Shown: piece by piece, positions 38,789 through 41,495 of the stretch
Position numbering within the stretch: position 1 is the stretch's first letter
Layout: each line of letters begins with the position of its first letter
Assembly (NCBI GenBank): GCA_946482335.1
Contig: CAMLRG010000023.1
Coordinates: 1 to 41,495, forward strand
Source: an uncultured Duganella sp.
Lineage (GTDB): Bacteria > Pseudomonadota > Gammaproteobacteria > Burkholderiales > Burkholderiaceae
Direction of reading: 5' to 3'
DNA: 41,495 nt
The notes under the pieces: generated by a model
The model's input: only the letters and a program-made list of their open reading frames with translations
Told to the model about the DNA's origin: nothing
Database searches by the model: none
Position numbers and translations under genes: made by a program

Positions 38789-39733
38789 ATGCAAAAACTG
38801 TCTCCCCTGATCGAGCAGCGCGCCGATCCCTACATCATCCGCCATAGCGACGGCTACTACTATTTCACCGCCTCGGTGCCGCAATACGACCGCATCGAGC
38901 TGCGCCGCGCCAGCACCATCGAAGGCTTGCGCGACGCGCCGACCGTCGACGTGTGGCGCAAGCCGGATACCGGCGCCTACAGCGAATTGATCTGGGCGCC
39001 GGAGCTGCATTACAACCACGGCGCCTGGTACGTCTACTTCGCCGCCGCACCCAGCCGCGAAATCAAGTACAAGCTGTTCCAGCACCGCATGTACGCCATC
39101 CGCAACACCAATCCCAACCCGCTGGAAGGCGAGTGGGAATTCATGGGCCAGGTCGATTCCGGCATCGACACCTTCTGCCTGGATGCGACCACCTTCACCC
39201 ACCAGGGCAAGCTGTACTACCTGTGGGCGCAGAAGGAGAACGGGATCGAAGGCAATTCCAACCTGTATATCGCCGAAATGGAAACCCCGTGGCAGATCAA
39301 GGGCAAGCCCGTGATGCTGACCAAGCCGGAATTCGACTGGGAAATCCGCGGCTTCTGGGTCAACGAGGGGCCCTCCGTCCTGCAGCGCAACGGCAAGGTG
39401 TTCATCAGCTATTCCGCCAGCGCCACCGACGAAAACTATGCCATGGGCCTGCTGTGGGCCGATGCCGATGCCAACCTGCTGGACCCGGCCGCCTGGACCA
39501 AGTCGAAGGAACCGGTGCTGCAGACCTGCTTCGAGCACGGCATTTACGGCCCGGGACACAATAGCTTTACTGTAGATGCGGACGGAAACGTGCTGCTGGT
39601 GTACCATGCACGCACTTACACGGAAATCGTTGGCGATCCATTGTGGAATCCGGACCGCCACACTTTCGTCAAGCCGCTGCGCTGGGATGCGCAGGGCATG
39701 CCCGTCTTCGGACGCCCGTCAGTTATCGAGTAA
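38789..39733 (+). CDS. GH43 family arabinofuranosidase/xylosidase-like, cytoplasmic
   Basis: A 314-residue five-bladed-propeller glycosidase without signal peptide. The three catalytic residues are visible: base Asp13 in RADPYIIR, Asp132 (pKa modulator) in CLDATT, and acid Glu193 in VNEGPSV. The form RADPYIIRHSDGYYYFTASVP with YDRIELRRA is most like subfamily 26, which contains exo-alpha-1,5-L-arabinofuranosidases, but subfamily assignment by eye is tentative. The ATG at 38789 follows the symporter stop after 2 bases; an in-frame TTG at 38783 is less likely. Acting in the cytoplasm, it would free arabinose (or xylose) from short imported oligosaccharides. Confidence 0.88.
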   Translation: MQKLSPLIEQRADPYIIRHSDGYYYFTASVPQYDRIELRRASTIEGLRDAPTVDVWRKPDTGAYSELIWAPELHYNHGAWYVYFAAAPSREIKYKLFQHRMYAIRNTNPNPLEGEWEFMGQVDSGIDTFCLDATTFTHQGKLYYLWAQKENGIEGNSNLYIAEMETPWQIKGKPVMLTKPEFDWEIRGFWVNEGPSVLQRNGKVFISYSASATDENYAMGLLWADADANLLDPAAWTKSKEPVLQTCFEHGIYGPGHNSFTVDADGNVLLVYHARTYTEIVGDPLWNPDRHTFVKPLRWDAQGMPVFGRPSVIE

Positions 39734-39740
39734 TAGCACC

Positions 39741-40727
39741 ATGATCCAGAGCGCGCCATTCGGCCACGCACCGGACGGCACGCCGCTGTCCCTGTTTACC
39801 CTGACCAATGCCCAAGGCATGGAGGTCGGCATCACCAACTACGGCGGGATCGTCACCCGCATCCTGGCACCGGACCGCGACGGCCGCCTGGCCAACGTTA
39901 CGCTGGGCTTCGACACGGCGGCCGAGTATTTCGGCCGCTCGCCGTATTTCGGCGCCCTGATCGGGCGTTGCGCCAACCGCATCGCGCAAGGCCGCTTCAC
40001 GCTGGACGGCGTCGAGCACCAATTGTCCGTCAACGATGGCGCCAACCACCTGCATGGCGGCCTGCAAGGCTTCGACAAGGTCGTCTGGCAAGCAGCCGTC
40101 GAGGGCGAAGCGCTGGTGCTGCGTTACCGCAGCCCGGACGGGGAGCAGGGCTACCCCGGCAACCTCGACGTGCAGGCGACCTATACCCTCGGCGGCGACG
40201 GCGCGCTGACCGTGGCCTTCCGCGCCACCACCGACCGCGCCACGCCGGTGAACCTGACCCACCACGCTTATTTCAACCTCGCTGGTAGCGGTACCATCAA
40301 CGGCCACGAAATGTGGATGGATGCGCCGCAATACACCCCGGTCGACCAGGGCCTGATACCGACCGGCGAACTGGCACCGGTGGCCGGCACGCCCTTCGAT
40401 TTCACGCAGCCGCGGCCGATCGGCGGCGCGGTGTACGACCATAACTTCGCCCTGGCGCCGGCCGCCGGCAAGGCGCTGCGCTGTGCCGTGCGGGTGCGCG
40501 AGCCGCACTCGGGCCGCCAGCTGGAAGTGCTCACCCACGAGCCGGGCATCCAGTTCTACAGCGGGAATTTCCTCGACGGTTCGCTGGGCTTCCCGCACCG
40601 CGGCGGCTTCTGCCTGGAGCCGCAGCACTTCCCGGACGCCCCCAACAAACCCCATTTCCCGAGCGTGATCCTGCGCCCGGGCGAGGTGTACGAGAACACC
40701 CTGGCCTTCCGCTTCTCCCGATACTGA
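39741..40727 (+). CDS. galM: Aldose 1-epimerase (mutarotase)
   Basis: A 328-residue galactose mutarotase family enzyme that interconverts alpha and beta anomers of aldoses such as galactose or arabinose. Motifs: TNYGGIVTRI (32-41), GALIGRCANRIAQGRF, NHLHGG with His105, NLTHHAYFNLAG with catalytic His175, and THEPGIQFYSGN with catalytic Glu267. No signal peptide, so cytoplasmic. The true ATG is at 39741, 7 bases after the GH43 stop; the frame is open further upstream only through overlap with GH43. It would supply the anomer used by a downstream aldose dehydrogenase. Confidence 0.94.
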   Translation: MIQSAPFGHAPDGTPLSLFTLTNAQGMEVGITNYGGIVTRILAPDRDGRLANVTLGFDTAAEYFGRSPYFGALIGRCANRIAQGRFTLDGVEHQLSVNDGANHLHGGLQGFDKVVWQAAVEGEALVLRYRSPDGEQGYPGNLDVQATYTLGGDGALTVAFRATTDRATPVNLTHHAYFNLAGSGTINGHEMWMDAPQYTPVDQGLIPTGELAPVAGTPFDFTQPRPIGGAVYDHNFALAPAAGKALRCAVRVREPHSGRQLEVLTHEPGIQFYSGNFLDGSLGFPHRGGFCLEPQHFPDAPNKPHFPSVILRPGEVYENTLAFRFSRY

Positions 40728-40786
40728 TTTCGATATAGCAAACGACAAATAAGTCATTAGAAATATATTGCTCTGAGCCGTAACAT

Positions 40787-40810
40787 TTCCTCCATCGATA
40801 AGCGGAGGAA
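40787..40810 (+). promoter_or_regulatory. Hairpin that sequesters the Shine-Dalgarno of the IlvD/Edd gene
   Basis: TTCCTCC (40787-40793) and GGAGGAA (40804-40810) form a perfect 7-bp stem with a 10-base loop. The 3' arm contains the whole ribosome site GGAGGA, 4 bases before the ATG at 40814. When folded, the messenger would hide its ribosome site. This suggests control at translation or by temperature, but RNA folding has not been computed. Confidence 0.5.
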
Positions 40811-40813
40811 TCC

Positions 40814-41495
40814 ATGTCAGAGACAAAGAAAACGATAAAACTGCGCTCGGCCGAATGGTTCGGGACGCAGGACAAGAACGGCTTCATGTACCGAAGCTGG
40901 ATGAAGAACCAGGGTATCCCCGACCACGAATTCCGCGGCAAACCGATCATCGGCATCTGCAATACGTGGTCCGAGCTGACACCTTGCAATGCCCACTTCC
41001 GCCAGCTGGCGGAGCACGTCAAGAAGGGCATCCTGGAGGCTGGCGGTTACCCGGTCGAATTCCCCGTTTTCTCCAACGGCGAGTCGAATCTGCGCCCGAC
41101 CGCCATGCTGACCCGCAACCTGGCCAGCATGGACGTGGAAGAATCGATCCGCGGCAACCCGATGGATGCCGTGGTGCTGCTGGTCGGCTGTGACAAGACC
41201 ACCCCGGCGCTGCTGATGGGCGCCGCGTCGGTCGACCTGCCGACCATCGTCGTCACCGGCGGCCCGATGCTGAACGGTAAGCTGAACGGCAAGGACATCG
41301 GTTCCGGCACCGCCGTCTGGCAGCTGCACGAGCAGGTCAAGGCCGGCGAAATCACCATGCACCAGTTCATGTCGGCCGAAGCGGGCATGTCCCGTTCCGC
41401 CGGTACCTGCAACACCATGGGCACCGCTTCGACCATGGCTTGCATGGCCGAATCGCTGGGCACCTCGCTGCCGCACAACGCCGCCATCCCCGCCG
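40814..41495 (+). CDS. IlvD/Edd family sugar-acid dehydratase (partial, runs off window)
   Basis: The first 227 residues of an iron-sulfur dehydratase; no stop before the window edge (full family members have about 570-600 residues). The pattern RSAEWFGTQDKNGFMYRSW, then GICNTWSELTPCNAH, follows L-arabinonate/D-xylonate dehydratases more than IlvD. The three Cys ligands of the [2Fe-2S] cluster are present: Cys58 (TPCN), Cys126 (VGCDKTTP) and Cys199 (SAGTCNTMG). It would turn a pentonate (probably L-arabinonate) or a related aldonate into its 2-keto-3-deoxy form. It follows galM after 86 bases that hold an AT-rich stretch and a hairpin over the ribosome site, so it may have its own promoter and translational control. 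Confidence 0.88.
   Translation, partial: MSETKKTIKLRSAEWFGTQDKNGFMYRSWMKNQGIPDHEFRGKPIIGICNTWSELTPCNAHFRQLAEHVKKGILEAGGYPVEFPVFSNGESNLRPTAMLTRNLASMDVEESIRGNPMDAVVLLVGCDKTTPALLMGAASVDLPTIVVTGGPMLNGKLNGKDIGSGTAVWQLHEQVKAGEITMHQFMSAEAGMSRSAGTCNTMGTASTMACMAESLGTSLPHNAAIPA

Overview
The window is GC-rich DNA (clearly lower in GC only around positions 1 to 2100) with the gene style of a Gram-negative environmental betaproteobacterium, most likely an Oxalobacteraceae member of the Massilia/Duganella type. This rests on a PEP-CTERM protein, two large TonB-dependent receptors of the Xanthomonas/Caulobacter carbohydrate type, a DUF4214 protein, a multi-PAS histidine kinase and a De Ley-Doudoroff galactose pathway. 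The taxonomic guess is inference; no rRNA or other marker gene is present.

Left part (1-15232), a mixed chromosomal region. It opens with what looks like the last bases of a tRNA and its terminator, then a hipBA toxin-antitoxin operon on the minus strand with a clear promoter and twin palindromes. Next come a secreted trypsin-like protease converging on a PEP-CTERM protein; a five-PAS hybrid histidine kinase whose receiver domain has lost its phospho-acceptor Asp; a PHB-depolymerase-family esterase; a degenerate EAL protein; a glutathione S-transferase with a divergent LysR regulator; a large secreted DUF4214 protein; the tRNA pseudouridine synthase TruC; a 5'-nucleotidase preceded by a near-consensus LexA (SOS) box; and a small membrane protein.

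Right part (about 15300-41495), a polysaccharide utilisation locus. Plus strand: BNR_4-type beta-propeller lyase/hydrolase, TonB receptor 1, GH105 lipoprotein, Tat-exported DUF2264 protein. Minus strand: GH2 and GH35 beta-galactosidases, then dgoD-dgoK-dgoA-lactonase-LysR, which turn galactonate into pyruvate and glyceraldehyde 3-phosphate. Plus strand again: TonB receptor 2, a GPH-family sugar symporter, a cytoplasmic GH43, aldose 1-epimerase and the start of an IlvD/Edd pentonate/hexonate dehydratase that runs off the window. Read together, uronic-acid-capped, arabinose-decorated galactan (a type II arabinogalactan or gum-arabic-like glycan) would be trimmed outside or in the periplasm, galactose would enter the DgoD/K/A route, and arabinose the GH43/IlvD-Edd route. 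The substrate is inference. No galactose dehydrogenase is visible.

Between the GH2 gene and TonB receptor 2 sits an unrelated-looking three-gene minus-strand cassette (Asp-box propeller with a Cys-Glu-Cys-Cys motif, CxxC thioredoxin-like protein, small Cys/His-rich secreted protein) that suggests metal, probably copper, handling.

The most interesting non-coding signals are the LexA box at 14908-14927, the twin TGTAA-N7-TTACA palindromes over the hipBA promoter, a hairpin that would hide the Shine-Dalgarno of the IlvD/Edd gene (40787-40810), a LysR-type box ahead of dgoD (26807-26821), and a strong terminator (19643-19674) inside the apparent lyase/receptor/GH105 gene run.
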